From contig NC_132917.1 in the NCBI RefSeq assembly GCF_047675955.1, positions 10,448,501 to 10,512,500 of the forward strand: 64,000 nt of DNA, given 5' to 3'. The DNA comes from Chlorocebus sabaeus (taxonomy: Eukaryota; Chordata; Mammalia; Primates; Cercopithecidae). Below are positions 32,440 to 43,965 of the stretch, piece by piece. Made by a program: the position numbers and the translations under genes. The notes beneath the pieces were generated by a model. The model saw nothing but the letters and a program-made list of their open reading frames with translations, was not told where the DNA came from and did no database searches. Position 1 is the stretch's first letter. Each line of letters opens with the position of its first letter.

Positions 32440-32925
32440 TCTTTTCTGCTCCTTTGCAAAGCAACCTTGCCATGATTTCCTTAGGAAATAGTGCCAGCTT
32501 TTCCCCTCCCCTTTGAAGCTGGGCTTGTTTTGAGCAATAAAATGCGGTGGAACGAATGCTATGGTGGCTCCAAATTTTGGCCTTAAGAGAGAAACAGTTT
32601 CTACCTTGGTCACTTGGGAAGCCCATTCTTGGGGTCCATCCACCAAATTAGGAAAATAAGGAGAAAAGGAGAGAAGTCTTACTGTCCCAGCCATTCCTGC
32701 AAACACCAGACACAGTTGGAACCATCTTAGTTGTTCCAGCCCCAGCCATCCTGTGATAGCAGCTTCACAAGAGACCCACGCCAATACCACGTGGAACCGA
32801 AGAACTTCCCAGACCCGCAATTCCTGACCTGCAGAGCTGTGAGCAAATAAAGTGGTGGTTGTTTTAAACCTTTGAGCTTTGAGGTAGTTGGTTATGCAGC
32901 AAGAGAAAACGGAAGCAGACCACTA
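32440..32925 (+). mobile_element. MLT1 LTR (MaLR), sense
   Basis: The order is 'gctgggcttgttttgagcaataaaatgcggtgg', 'gaaacagtttctaccttgg', 'ggaaccatcttagttgttccagccccagcc', 'cctgcagagctgtgagcaaataaagtgg', 'tttaaacc' and 'ttggttatgcagcaa'. This is the MLT1 pattern through its AATAAA and 3' end. Confidence 0.85.
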
Positions 32926-33049
32926 GCCTACGAGGTGATGTCCAAACTCCTCAGCGTGCAGCACACAACCCAAAAAGATGTCTGCACCTTCCGAACTTTA
33001 CAAAAACTTTGTTCTATTTTTTAAAATTGTGGTAAAATATACATAACAT

Positions 33050-33342
33050 GGCTGGGTGCGGTGGCTCACGCCTGTAATCCCAGCACTTTGGGAGGCTGAG
33101 GTAGGAGAACCACCTGAAGTCAGGAGTTCAAGACCAGCCTGGCCATCATGGTGAAACCCTGTCTCTATTAAAAATACAAAAATTAGCCGGGCGTGGTGGC
33201 GCACGCCTGCAATCCCAGCTACTCGGGAGGCTGAGGCAGGAGAATCGCTTGAACCTGGGAGGCAGAGTTTGCAGTGAGCCGAGATTATGTCACTGTACTC
33301 CAGCCTGGCGACAGAGCAAGACTCTTTCTAAAATAAATAAAT
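33050..33342 (+). mobile_element. Alu (AluS-like), full length
   Basis: GGCTGGGTGCGGTGGCTCAC to an AAATA-repeat tail, inserted in L1M sequence. Confidence 0.95.
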
Positions 33343-33497
33343 AAGTATACACACACAACACACACAACACATAACAGTTATCATAAGCATTTTGAAGGGT
33401 ACAGGTCAACGACATTGAGTATGCTGACACTGTTACGCGACCGTCACCACTGATCCATCTCCAGAACTTTGTCGTTTTGCAAAGCTGCAACTCCATG

Positions 33498-33812
33498 GCC
33501 AAGCGCAGTGGCTCACACCTGTAATCCAGCACTTTGGGAGGCCAAGGCAGGCAAATTACCTGAGGTCAGGAGTTTGAGACCAGCCTGACCAACATGGTGA
33601 AACCCCGTCTCTACTAAAAATACAAAAAATTAGCCAGGTGTGCTGGCGCACGCCTGTAATCCCAGCTACTCCAGAGGCTGAGGCAGGAGAATCGCTTGAA
33701 CCCAGGAGGCAGAGGCTGCAGTGAGCGAAGTTCCTGCCATTGCACTTCAGCCTGGGCAACCAGAATGAAGCTCCATCTCAAAAAAAAAAAATGAAGAAGA
33801 AAAAAAAAAAAC
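33498..33812 (+). mobile_element. Alu (AluS-like), full length
   Basis: GGCCAAGCGCAGTGGCTCAC to an A-rich tail with GAAGAAG interruptions. Target duplication GCAACTCCA on both sides shows that it split the L1M fragment. Confidence 0.95.
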
Positions 33813-34026
33813 AAACCAGCAACTCCACACCCATTAAACAACAATTCCCAATCCCCCCTACCTTCCAGTCCGGCACTCATGTTCTACTTTCTGTCTGTAG
33901 CAACGGCTGCTCTAGGAAGCTCACAGGAGTGGAATCACAGCGTTTTTGTCCTTTCGTGACTGGCATATTTCACTTAGTATCATGTCCTCAAGGTTCATTC
34001 ATGGCGTAGAATGTGTCAGAGTTTTT

Positions 34027-34488
34027 CCTTTTTTTTTTTTTTTTTTTTTCCAGAGACGGAGTCTTGTCCTGTCGCCCAGGCTTGAGTACAGTGGTGCAAT
34101 CTTGGCACACTGCAACCTCCCTCTCCCGGGTTCAAGCGATTCTTCTGCCTCAGCCTCCTGAGTAGCTAGGATTACAGGCGCCTACCACGCTAATGTTCTT
34201 TTCCTTCCTTTCTTTTACTTTCTTTCTTTCTTTCTTTTTCTTTCTTCTTTCTTTCTCTCTCTCTCCTTCCTTCCTTCCTTCCTTCCTTCCTTCCTTCCTT
34301 CCTTCCTTCCTTCCTTCCTCCCTCCCTCCCTCCCTCCCTCCCTTCCTTCCGTGTGTGTGTGTTTTTAGTAGAGGTGGGGTTTCACTGTGTTAGCTAGGCT
34401 AGTCTTGGACTCCTGACCTCAGGTGATCCGCCCGCCATGGCCTCCCAAAGTGCTGGGTTATAGGCGTGAGCCACCACCACGCCTGGCC
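34027..34488 (-). mobile_element. Alu, antisense, split by an expanded pyrimidine tract
   Basis: Poly-T, then GAGACGGAGTCTTGTCCTGTC, to CTACCACGCTAATG at about 34197. After the microsatellite the element resumes at TTTTTAGTAGAGGTGGGGTT and ends CCACCACGCCTGGCC. The tract occupies the place of the T-rich linker. Confidence 0.95.
34198..34362. repeat. Polypyrimidine microsatellite (CTTT, CCTT, CCCT) with a short GT run
   Basis: On plus, CTTT-type repeats pass into 14 or more CCTT units, then CCCT units, then GTGTGTGTGT. It is almost pure pyrimidine for 150 bp and lies inside an Alu. Confidence 0.97.
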
Positions 34489-34515
34489 CAGAAGTTTTCT
34501 TTTTAAAGGTTGAAT

Positions 34516-34802
34516 AGGCCAGGAGTGGTGGCTCACGCCTGTAATCCCACCACTTTGGGAGGCCGAGGTGGGTGGATCACTTTAGGTTAGGAGTTCGAGA
34601 CCACCTTGACCAACATGATGAAACCCCGTCTCTACTAAAAATACAAAAATTAACCGGGCATGGTGGTGGGAGCCTGTAATCCCAGCTACTTGGGAAGCTA
34701 AGGCACGGGAATTGCTTGAACTCGGGAGGCAGAGGTTGCAGTGGGCCGAGATTGTGCCATTGCACTCCAGCCTGGGCGACAGAGCAAGACTGCCACTAAA
34801 TA
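34516..34802 (+). mobile_element. Alu (AluS-like), full length
   Basis: GGCCAGGAGTGGTGGCTCAC to a TAAATAAATAAATAAA tail. Target duplication GTTGAATA lies on both sides (right copy at about 34813). Confidence 0.95.
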
Positions 34803-34919
34803 AATAAATAAATGTTGAATAATTATCTATTGGTATCCTCCAAAGTTTATTACTAGACGCCACCACAGCCTTTGCTGTTGCAGCTGGTTTGATCTATTGC
34901 CTTACACGCGCCTATCTCT

Positions 34920-35305
34920 AGTGCTTCGCTTATTCCATTTCCCCCTTTTAGAATGCGCTTCCTTTGTTCTTGCAACAAAGTTCCAAACACAGTCCTTGTA
35001 ACAAACTCCCGAGTTCTTGGCATGAACTCGAGCCCTGTTCGCCCCGTGTTGTGCAGCTCAACCCCAACTTCCTTTAGGAAATATTCTTGAATGATGCCTT
35101 TACCTCACACCCCAGGCGCAGGCTTTCTCTGTTCTGGGGCCCATAGATATTACCATCTGTGCTGAGTGAAGCCTCCTGTAACTGCTTCCCAGCCACGCGG
35201 CAAGCTCTTTGAAGGAAACCGTGGCGGTGTATTTCTCTCATACTTCTGCTGCACTCACGATCAGAATGTGCACACAGCAGGTCCTTGATAAGTAGGTGCG
35301 AAAAC
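34920..35305 (+). mobile_element. L2 (LINE-2) 3' region
   Basis: In order: 'gaatgcgcttcctttg', 'tccttgtaacaaactcc', 'caacttcctttaggaaatattcttgaatgatgcc', 'gccacgcggcaagctctttgaaggaaacc' and 'gcacacagcaggtccttgataagtagg'. This is the typical L2 end, strongly diverged. Confidence 0.65.
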
Positions 35306-35394
35306 GCATGAATAATATGATTTGTCCTAAGTCCCCTCCCTTCCAGTACATTCGATTCAACTCAGTAGACACATCCTGCGCCTACCAGCTCATT

Positions 35395-35525
35395 CAGCCG
35401 CTCAGGGCTGTGTCAGCCTGGAGTAGGCAAGGCTCAGATTTGAAGACTGATAGTCACGAACTCAAATTCCAGCTGGGCCACTCAGGGGCTGGGAGACCTT
35501 GGTCAGCCTTAATCAATTCACTCAT
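35395..35525 (-). mobile_element. MIR-like fragment, antisense
   Basis: 'Gaactcaaattccagctgggccactcaggggctggg' and 'agaccttggtcagcc' resemble the antisense MIR core. Marginal. Confidence 0.45.
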
Positions 35526-35639
35526 GAGGAGGAAGATCCTATGGGCTGTCTAGGTTGGAGGAGCAGGTGTTAGATCCCAGCAATAAAGTGTCTCATCCGG
35601 TATTCAGCACTTCAAGGTATGCAGCACACCTGGGGTCAG

Positions 35640-36112
35640 TGTGGTGGTTAATTGTATAAGTCAACTTGACTAGGCTAAGGGATGCTTAGATAAGCGGCTA
35701 AACATTTTTCCTGGGTGTGTCAGCGGGGCGGGGAGTAGTTTTTGAAAGCGATCGGCATTTCCATCAGGGGACCCAGTAAAGAAGATGGGTCTCTTCCCTG
35801 CAGGTGGGCCTCATCCAGCCCATCGGAGGACTCCGCAGAACAAAGTGGCAGAGGAAAGGCCCATTGTCTCTCTTTTCTCCTGAGCTGGAACATGCATTTC
35901 TCCTGCCCTCTGATGTCAGAGCTCCCAATTCTAGGGCCCTTGGACTCAGCCTGGGACTTCCATCATCGGCTTTCCTGAATCCCCAGTGTGCAGACAGCAG
36001 ATCTCAGGACATCGTGGCCTGTGTAAGCACACACCAGTCCCTCATAATAAATCGCTTTCTGTGGATCTCTACACATCCTGTTGGTTCTGTTTCTCTGGAG
36101 AACCCTAATACA
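35640..36112 (+). mobile_element. MLT2A-like ERVL solo LTR with perfect 5-bp target duplication
   Basis: Starts TGTGGTGGTTAATTGTATAA and 'gtcaacttgactaggctaagggatgc'. It continues through 'ttcctgggtgtgtcagcg', 'gtgggcctcatccagcccatcgg', 'ataataaatcgctttc' and ends TTTCTCTGGAGAACCCTAAT ACA. Flanked by GTCAG at 35635-35639 and 36113-36117. There is no internal retroviral sequence, so it is a solo LTR. The ORFs here are shadows. Confidence 0.9.
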
Positions 36113-36117
36113 GTCAG

Positions 36118-39100
36118 GCACCGAGACACTGTCCCACGGCGGAAGGCACGCTTCCCCTACCCGCCCTACCCTGGAGTTCTCACCAGGACAGGAACTAACC
36201 CAAAGCTCGGTGGTCAGTAACCTTTTCATACTCAGCACAGCAGCTACAGGAGTAAGCTGAGTGTGGAAAGAAAGACAGACAATCCCGTAGATCCTTTCAT
36301 TATTAGACGGTCCCATGGCCTTGTCCCTGCCCTATAATTGACCTTCGCGACTACGTGGCTTCACCCCGAACTGTGAAAGCACCCCTCCGCCCTGCCACTG
36401 CCACCCGGGTCGTTATTTCACAGGAAACAAAACCGAGGGCAGGACTTGGCTCCTGGTCACATGACAGCAAAGGGCTCATGCTGGGACCTGGGACCACCGC
36501 AGGCTCAGAGGAAAGGGATGTCCCAGACCCGTTCCAGTCAAAATCTGCAGCTGCCTGTTTTCATTCTGACATTTCCCTGCAAAGCCACGTCTTGGAGCAA
36601 GTGGAATTTCCAAAGTTCTTTACTGGTGGCCCCTGGTCCGATGACCGGCTCAGGAATCTATTTAAAATGGTTTTCTTTTAAATGACAGGACTAGGTAAAC
36701 AGGCTTTGAAAAAATAGAAGCAATAATATGGGTACTATCAAGAAAAAATAGTGCCTGCCCCTCCCCGCAGCAGTGCCTGGAGAGCAAACCAGGCCAGGGA
36801 GAAATGGTGGCCACGCGTTGAAAAAGAGCCGTCACTTTTTCACATCTGGATTCTATCCAAGGAAAGCTCACCGTGTGGCTCCTGAAGCCACTGTTCTCTT
36901 TCATTCCTGTCGCCGTCAACTTTCCTGACAAGGGGTGGCTCCTTGCTGCTGCAGCTTTCCTTGCTCCAGGCGCCCTCAGTGCTTGCAGCCTGGCCGCGTG
37001 TGCACCTCTGCTGGGATGACCCCGTCCCGTGGCCCCAGGGCCCCATCGGAAGGCCGGCTCTCCCCACCTTGGGCGGCTCGGCATCTGCCGGCTGACCCCA
37101 GCCCTTCCTTCCTGGAAGCCCTTCCTCTCTCGGACTCTGACCTGCCACATGGATGGCATGCTCAGTCGGTGGGCAGCAGATGCCTTAAGCAGCCACTGCT
37201 GGGGAGGATGTCCCATCTGGAAAGATCAGATCTAAGAGGTGATGTCATCCAGACCCGTGATCAGCAGAAACTGGGGCCAAAGTAAGCTCTGCAGCCCTCC
37301 AAAGGGGCCCATCTGGAGCCTAAGAGGGAGTTTGCTGATGAGAAAACAAGGCGTGTTGGAGACGGCAGGGAGGCATGGTGTAGATTTTGTCACTCCCTGG
37401 GTAACGGAATTTGAAAAGAGTGGGTCAGATCAGATCAAAATGCTTACTCTGTTCTAGATGCCAAAAAGAATACAAATAAATGTAAAAGACAGACTCCCCT
37501 CCCTCCCCTCCAAGGAAACAACAGTTTCCCTTCCCGGACACTGCTGGGATTTGACTATATTAGGCAGGAGATTTAGCAGAAAAATCCAAAGCCCTGTCCT
37601 CTCATGTCCCAGAGGTTCATTGTAGTCTCCAGCACTGGCACCAAAATCACAGGGATCAGGCTCCTCTCGGCTTCAGTGTGTCCTCCCTGGGGTGCAGGAC
37701 CTGTCCTCGCGGCTGCTGGAACTTGGGTCATTATGTTGAAATTCCAGCCGTGGGGACGGAAGGGATGCTCCGTCCTTGAGGACATGAACTCCTAGAAGGA
37801 CACATCCGCTTCTGCTCACGTCTCCTTGTCCAGAGCCCAGTGAGTTCAGGGAGGCTGTGAAGGCGGCGCTTTCTCCAGGGGCACGTGCTCTCTTTCGGGG
37901 TACCAGCTGGAAGAAGGGGAGAAGAGGCACGCAGGCATCACAAGCATTTTGAAGCAGCAAAGAGTGCACTGTGGTGGGGATAAAGGAGACACTGATGTCT
38001 GGAGGCAGCTGGCATCTGGGAGACACCGGGCTGTGCCCAGGTCCTGAGACGTCACATCTCATGAAAGCCACCCAACCTGTGTGCTCCGCTCACAAAGGCG
38101 CTCAGGACCTCAGTGCTGGAGGCCGCCCAGGGCCATGAGTCCTTTTTAATTGAACACACCCATCCAGAGGCGCTGTCCCCTCCTGGGCAATTTGGCATTC
38201 CTCTAATGTATGTAGTTCTTTTTTGGCTTGAACTTCAACCTGCTCAAGCCTTCTACCCAGGAATAATTAAATGCAGCAACCCAGCCCTGAACTGAGTGCC
38301 TGCTCTGTGCCAGCGGGGGAGAACGTGAGGCTCTGCTGAGAAGGGGATCCTGTCCTAGGACCCTTCTAAATCAAGTCACAGAGCGATGCTGACACACGGC
38401 AAACGAGTAGGTCTTTACAGCCCACAAAGTGTGCAGAGAGTGGTGCTGGGCCTCGAGTGACAGTGTGTGCAGTGGTGAGGGGCAGGCACCCTGAGAGACG
38501 GGGACAGTGAGGCTGCAAGGCAGGACTAGGGGGGCAGCTAAGGGACTGGGGCTTGAGCTCCAGGGGCACTGGGCCAGACACCTACAGCAACAGAACCCCT
38601 TTCCCAGCCCCAAAAGGGTGGCTGGATGGTGGGGCCCCATCCCTGCCTGCCCTCCCTGGGCACCACTGTCCACTGTCTGCCTCCACCCCCGAGGCTCTCT
38701 GGGCCCTGGGGCAGACCTTGGAAAAGGTTGCTATGGACCGGGGGAACCCCCAGCACCCCCAGAAAATGCTGTCCTTTGTTCCATCAGACCCAGTAGCTCT
38801 TCAGGCTCTCCTGACCCCAGTATCTCTGTGGAGAGGAGGCCCTAGGCACTGGGGAGCTGGGGCCTGTGTCCAGGCCAGTGGCGGGGGGCCACACTCCCAG
38901 GGTCTGGCCACACTCCCTGGGGCAGGCGGCCTGCCACACGCTGCTGGCTTTTTCCATATTTACTCCTGAACTTTCCTTCAAACAATCAAGAGGAAGTACC
39001 CTCAGCCCAGCTGCCAGGATACACGTGTCCTCAGCCTTTTCCAGGGAGGGAGCTGCTGCCCTGGGGGTAGAGGGTAGGGGCAGTGCTGGGACGGGAAGGA

Positions 39101-39382
39101 AACCCAGCCCACTCCATCCAGGAAGCAATAAGCTGGCATCACTGGTTCCACGGCCGCTTGTTCCTCAGATGGGGAAAGAGGGACATCCAACACCACGTGG
39201 CAGTGGGTGCTGGGGGCTGCCCCTGCTCCATCCACGGCACTCAGGTTCCCCATGTTACAGTAGGTGGCTGGTCAGACATGAACAGGGCAGGAGAGGCCCA
39301 CCCCCACCTCACCAGGAGTGTCCGGTGACCATCAAGGGACAGTCAGGAGGTTGGTGACCGTCTCTCTAAAATAATAACGGGG
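36118..39382. other. Largest interval without recognised repeats; no gene established
   Basis: 3.2 kb of mostly single-copy-looking sequence. Frames such as 36662-37216 (minus), 36935-37285 (plus) and 38866-39357 (plus) are open but have no recognised domains, signal peptides or paired splice sites. It could be intergenic or intronic, and is the likeliest part of the left two-thirds to repay a conservation check. Confidence 0.4.
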
Positions 39383-39675
39383 CCGGGTGCAGTGGCTCGT
39401 GCCTGCAATCCCAGCACTTTGGGAGACTGCAGCAGGTCATCACTTGAGGCCAGGAGTTCGAGACCAGCCTGGTCAACATGGTGAAACCCCGTCTCTACTA
39501 AAAATACAAAAATTAGCTGGGTGTGGTGGTGGCAGGCGCCTGTAATCCCAGCTACTCAGGAGGCTGAGGCAGGAGAATCGCTTTAACCCGGGAGGTGGAG
39601 GTGGCAGTGAGCTGAAATCGCGCCACTGCACTCCAGCCTAGGCAACAGAGTGAGACTTTGTAAAAAAAAAAAAAT
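39383..39675 (+). mobile_element. Alu (AluS-like), full length
   Basis: GGCCGGGTGCAGTGGCTCGT to an A/T-rich tail (AAATAAATTAATAAATTAAA). Confidence 0.95.
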
Positions 39676-39836
39676 AAATTAATAAATTAAATTTAAAAAA
39701 TAACAACAATAATAATAATTGGTTGCAGCCAGCTCCAGGGAAAGGCAGTCTCCTAATAGAAAACACCTGAAGCTGGCGAGCAGCAGCTTCCCCATGAGAT
39801 CTCAGGAGCTGGGCAAGTGGGCTCACACCTGTGCCC

Positions 39837-40285
39837 TGAGAGGTGAAACGGCGGAGTGTGAGTGGTATATGATGTTCTAGGGACATTCGACTGGCATGGG
39901 AAGAACACGCCTCAAAGGAGCCTGCATACAGCTCCGGTGAACACACTGCGCGCGCTCCCCTCCCAAGCGCTGGCGGCTACTGTGCCTGCGACAGCCCACC
40001 CCGAGGGAGGAATCGGGGAGAAGGAATGCAAGCCCCTGCGTGCCAAATTTACAACCCCAAGTCAAAGGTCAAGCCCCACACTTGTCTTTCGAGTCACTGC
40101 TGGGCCCTCTTCCAAGTGTACTTTCCTTTCTCTTCATTCCTGCTCTAAAGCTTTCTAATACACTTTCACTCTTGCTCTAAACTTGCCCGTCTCTCCTGCC
40201 TCATGCCCCTCAAATTCGTTGTTCTGATGAGGCAAGAACTGAGGTTGCTGCAGCTCCGTATGGATTCGCTGCTGCTAACATCTTT
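39837..40285 (+). mobile_element. Class I (ERV1-type) LTR
   Basis: It opens TGAGAGGTGAAACGGCGG, the TGAGAGGTGA start seen in LTR12-type LTRs. Later it reads 'gctctaaagctttctaatacactttcactcttgctctaaacttgcc' and 'gaggcaagaactgaggttgctgcagctccgtatgg', an ERV1-type R/U5 pattern. A CpG-containing core (CACTGCGCGCGCTCCCCTCC) lies at 39944-39963. No retroviral ORFs are present. Family and edges are uncertain. Confidence 0.6.
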
Positions 40286-40611
40286 CATTGCCGTGTGACT
40301 CAGATAACTCCCACCACTAACATGGAGAGGTCTGTGCCTAAGAGGGGCCAAGTCTGTGGTGGGGGCTTCCCATGGGTGAGCTTCGGGCGCTCTCTCTCTC
40401 TCTCCCCAGGACTTTGTTTTCCAGTCTCAATCAGCCATGTGAGGCGTTCTCTTCCACTACCCCTGAGGACACACAATGTTGCCAGAACCTAGAGGGCATC
40501 ACTGTTGAAGCCCCCCTGGACTCGGAGACTGTAGGCAGAGCAGAAGCCCCTCCTTTAGGCCCCCAAGCTCCACATCAACAAACCACTCGGCTCTAACTAG
40601 GGCTTCCAGGT

Positions 40612-40765
40612 ATGTGAGTTTGCCAGGGCTGCTGTCATGTAGCACCACACACCGGGGGACTTAAACAGCAGGTACGTCCTGTCTCAAAGTTCTGGAGGCC
40701 AGAGACCAAGGTGGGCAGGGCTGGTTCCTTCTGAGGCTGTGAGGCCTCTGCCTTGTCCTTCTAGT
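40612..40765 (-). mobile_element. MaLR LTR fragment, antisense
   Basis: 'Gagtttgccagggctgctgtcatg', 'caccacacaccgggggacttaaacagcagg' and 'aaagttctggaggccagagacc' are the antisense 3' end of an MLT1-class LTR. It is truncated after about 150 bp. Confidence 0.7.
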
Positions 40766-41639
40766 AACTTGGGCTGAGCAGGGGGACACAGCCGGCTCTT
40801 AAAGCCACAGTGCCCTTATGGTGCCCTGCAGGCTGGGGCAGGCACCACATCCAGTCCCAGAGTTGGGCGCCTTCAAATTCAACTTGCATCTGCCACCAGC
40901 ATGAAGCTCATCACCTCCCCTTCCCAGCCAAGCAGTGACAACGAAGGCCAAAATCCCTGGAGGCTGATGCCAGGTGGAAAACGCCCTCTAGATGAGGAAC
41001 TGGGATGTGTGTACAATTCGAGGAATCTGATGAATAACTTGGGTGTCACTGAAGTGGGCAAGGCCCCTGTATCCTTCAGCTGCGTCACGCGCTGTGGAAG
41101 AACGCCGGGTGGGTTTCTTTCTCCTTTTTGATATCCACGCTCGCTGCCTTCCTCAATAATAAAACTGCATCCATTGTAGGCTGAATTCCTGCTTCTGGAG
41201 CAGACAGGTATGGATGGGCGCAAGGGGCATTCAGGAAGGGGCTGACCCAGGTGGGCCGGAGACAGTAGGGGCACTCAAGGAGATGCCGACAGGGTTCCCA
41301 GGGGGACTGAGGATGGGAGCCTGGCGCGTGAGCACCCAAGCCCAGGAAGGTCCACCCTCCTCCCCTGGCCTGGAGGCTGTGGACACCACCACACAGGCCC
41401 ATGGACTCAGGGCTCTTGGGCTTGCAACAGGACATGGAGAAAAGACTGAGAAGCCCAGCCCACAGTGGGGGTTTCTGGAATGTTCCCTTGGGAATGCAAG
41501 GAACAGGGACTTCTGCAAAGGCTGGTCTGATTTTGTTGCCAAGTCTTTTATATAAGCCTTTCTCAGTCACCCCACAGCCCCCCAAACTTGAATTTCTGCG
41601 TCTGGATATGTGTGCACAGATAGATAAAAACCAAACATA
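40766..41639. other. Unassigned sequence, no gene seen
   Basis: GC-moderate, with long but motif-free frames on both strands (41085-41699 minus, 41214-41555 plus). No exon signals were found. Confidence 0.4.
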
Positions 41640-42533
41640 GAATGTGATGTCACTCTCCAGAACATGTAAGGAACTACAATTCAACAATGACAGCAACAAA
41701 AAAAAAGCCCAGGCTGGGTGCCATGGCTCACGCCTGTAATCCCAGCACTTTGGGAGGCTGAGGTAGGTGGGTCACCTGAGGTCAGGAGTTCGAGACCACC
41801 TTGGCCAACATGGTAAAACACCATCTCTACTAAACATACAAAAAATTAGCCAGGCGTGGTGGCAGACACCTGTAATCCTAGCTACTCGGGAGGCTGAGGC
41901 AGGAGAATCGCTTGAACCCGGGAGGCGGAGATCGCAGTGAGCCAAGATAGTGCCACTGCACTCCAGCCTGGACAACAAGAGCGAAACTCCGTCTCAAAAG
42001 AAAAAAAAAGTTAAACACAGAATTACTGTATGACCCAGCAGTTTCACGCCCGGGGTATATATCCAAAAGCAGGGACTCCGACAGAGAGTGCACACCCATG
42101 GTCACAGCAGTGTCACTCACAGTCGCCAGAAGGTAGAAGTGACCCACTTGTCCCTCAGCTGAGGGATGCATCAGTGCAATGTGACACAGTCACACCGTGG
42201 AGGCTAGTCATGGACAGGCATGAAACTCGAATACCTGTTACCACAACGGTGAACCTCGAAAATACTACGTTAAGTGAAATAAGCCAGACACAAAGGGACA
42301 AACATTGCATGATTCCACTGATAGGAGGCACCCGGAAGAGGGAAATTCATAGAGAGAGAGTCCAGTGGAGGTTACCAGGGGTTGGGAGGAAGAGGAAATA
42401 GGGAATGTTTTGTGGGTGCAGAGTTTCAGCTGGGGATAATGAACAAGTTCCGGGGATGGATGTTGGTGATGGCTGCATGACAATGAATGGACTTCCTGCC
42501 ACTGAGCTGCATGTTTGAAAATGGTTAAAATAA
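41640..42533 (+). mobile_element. L1M 3' portion, split by an Alu
   Basis: After the Alu it reads 'gaattactgtatgacccagcag', 'gccagacacaaagggacaaac', 'catgattccactgatagg', 'ggttaccaggggttgggagg' and 'gatgttggtgatggctgcatgacaatg'. This is the L1M 3' end in sense order. It resumes briefly after the next Alu (GAAAATGGTTAATATAGC). Confidence 0.85.
41713..42010 (+). mobile_element. Alu (AluS-like), full length
   Basis: GGCTGGGTGCCATGGCTCAC to an A-rich tail, inserted in L1M. Confidence 0.95.
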
Positions 42534-42864
42534 GGCCGGGTACGGTGGCTCACACCTGTGATCCCAGCACTTTGGGAAGCCGAGGAGGGTAAATCACCTG
42601 AGGTCAGCAGTTCAAGACCAGCCCGACCAACATGAAGAAACCCTGTCTCCACTAAAAATACAAAAATAGCTGGGCGTGGTGGCGCATGCCTGTAATCCCA
42701 GCTACTCAGGAGGCTGAGGCAGGAGAATTGCTTGAACCCGGGAGGCGGAGGTTATGGAGAGCTGAGGTCGTGCCACTGCACTCCAGCCTGGGCAACAAAA
42801 GCTAAACTCCATCTCAAAAAAAAAAAAAAAAAAAAAGAAAAGAGAAAAGAAAAAAGAAAGAAAG
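42534..42864 (+). mobile_element. Alu, full length with long GA-rich tail
   Basis: GGCCGGGTACGGTGGCTCAC to A20 and AAAGAAAGAAAG. Target duplication GAAAATGGTTAA lies at 42518-42529 and 42865-42876. Confidence 0.95.
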
Positions 42865-42879
42865 AAAATGGTTAATATA

Positions 42880-43965
42880 GCAGAGGAATTCTCCCCATGC
42901 AAGGGACAGGCCATTTCTCCTTATGTGATGAAAAGTTCTGCAGATGCCCCCAGGTGACAGTCTGAGGCTTGTTGAGCAGTGGGTCAGGCCCGGCCTGGGA
43001 CAGGATCCCGGTGTTGTGATGGAGGGGAGGCTGGTGTCCAGGCCGCCAGGGGCACCCAGTGCTCCTTCGGGTGCTGGCTTCGTGCATGGAAGTCGCATGA
43101 GAGTCACGGAGGGAAATTCAAGTTGAGTCATTTGCAGGATGTGCAGAGCGGGGCGGGCCCTCCAAACTTGGCAACCTTGGAGGAAATGATTTTATATTTT
43201 TTGACTCTCATGTAACCTAGACACTCAGCTGGGACTCTATTTCCTATTTCAAGACTTTTCCAAACAGTTGTGTTTCCAAAGAACTTCCTAAACACACGAC
43301 CAGGGGAAGGAACAGGGCCTGCTGCTCCAATTCCCTCGGCTCCCAACGCCCCTCAAGTGTTTGCACAGGAAAATGGTAGCGCAGGGCACCAGGCAGGCAG
43401 GAAGCGGCGGGAATCTCAGAAGCTGCTTTCTGGGTTTGACCTCAGGCAGTTAAAAAATAGCAAAATAGATGGTGAGTGGAGAGGGTTTATGGGCTGCAGA
43501 CCCGCAAGGCGCTCGCAGGTACCGAAAGACACAGCCGAGAGTCTGCCTGTGTGCACGCGGCCTAGAAACCAGCATTTGCTCATCTTAGGCTCCTGCACTC
43601 GCGGGGAACTTAGGGAGCCTTCTGCGGGGCAGGCAGAGGCTGGGAACTAGAGCAGGAAGGCCCGCGGGTCCATCCCATGGTCTCACTCCCTTTCCTCTTG
43701 TCCCCTTCCCCTTGAGGCATTTCCAAGACTGCAGATGCCGCTTACAGAGCTAGTGGGGTCCTGGTGGGGAGGGATGCGGGCCACAGTCAGATGGGACATC
43801 TGGTTGCTCTCTCCTGAGACACCCAGCTCATTTCCTTCACCCTGTGTGGCTGCGAGGACCAGCTGGCCTCCCTCCTGGGGTCCCTCAGCGTAAGCCCCTG
43901 GGGAGCTCCCAGGCTTGGTCTCTGTCTCAGCAGACCATTCGCCTTGGTGCCTTATCTTGTGGGTT
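42880..43965. other. Unassigned sequence, no gene seen
   Basis: GC-moderate. Frames on both strands have no motif. A long T run (43964-43981) ends it. Confidence 0.4.

Larger units (their letters stand above)
32995..34025. mobile_element. Old L1M fragment split by two Alus
   Basis: Pieces at 32995-33049 (TTTTTTAAAATTGTGGTAAA, then ATATACATAACAT), 33345-33497 (GGTACAGGTCAACGACATTG to CCATCTCCAGAACTTTG) and 33813-34025 (CCTACCTTCCAGTCCGGCAC to TTCACTTAGTATCATG) are consecutive parts of one common L1M region. They are interrupted by younger Alus. Orientation within LINE-1 is not determined. Confidence 0.7.
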
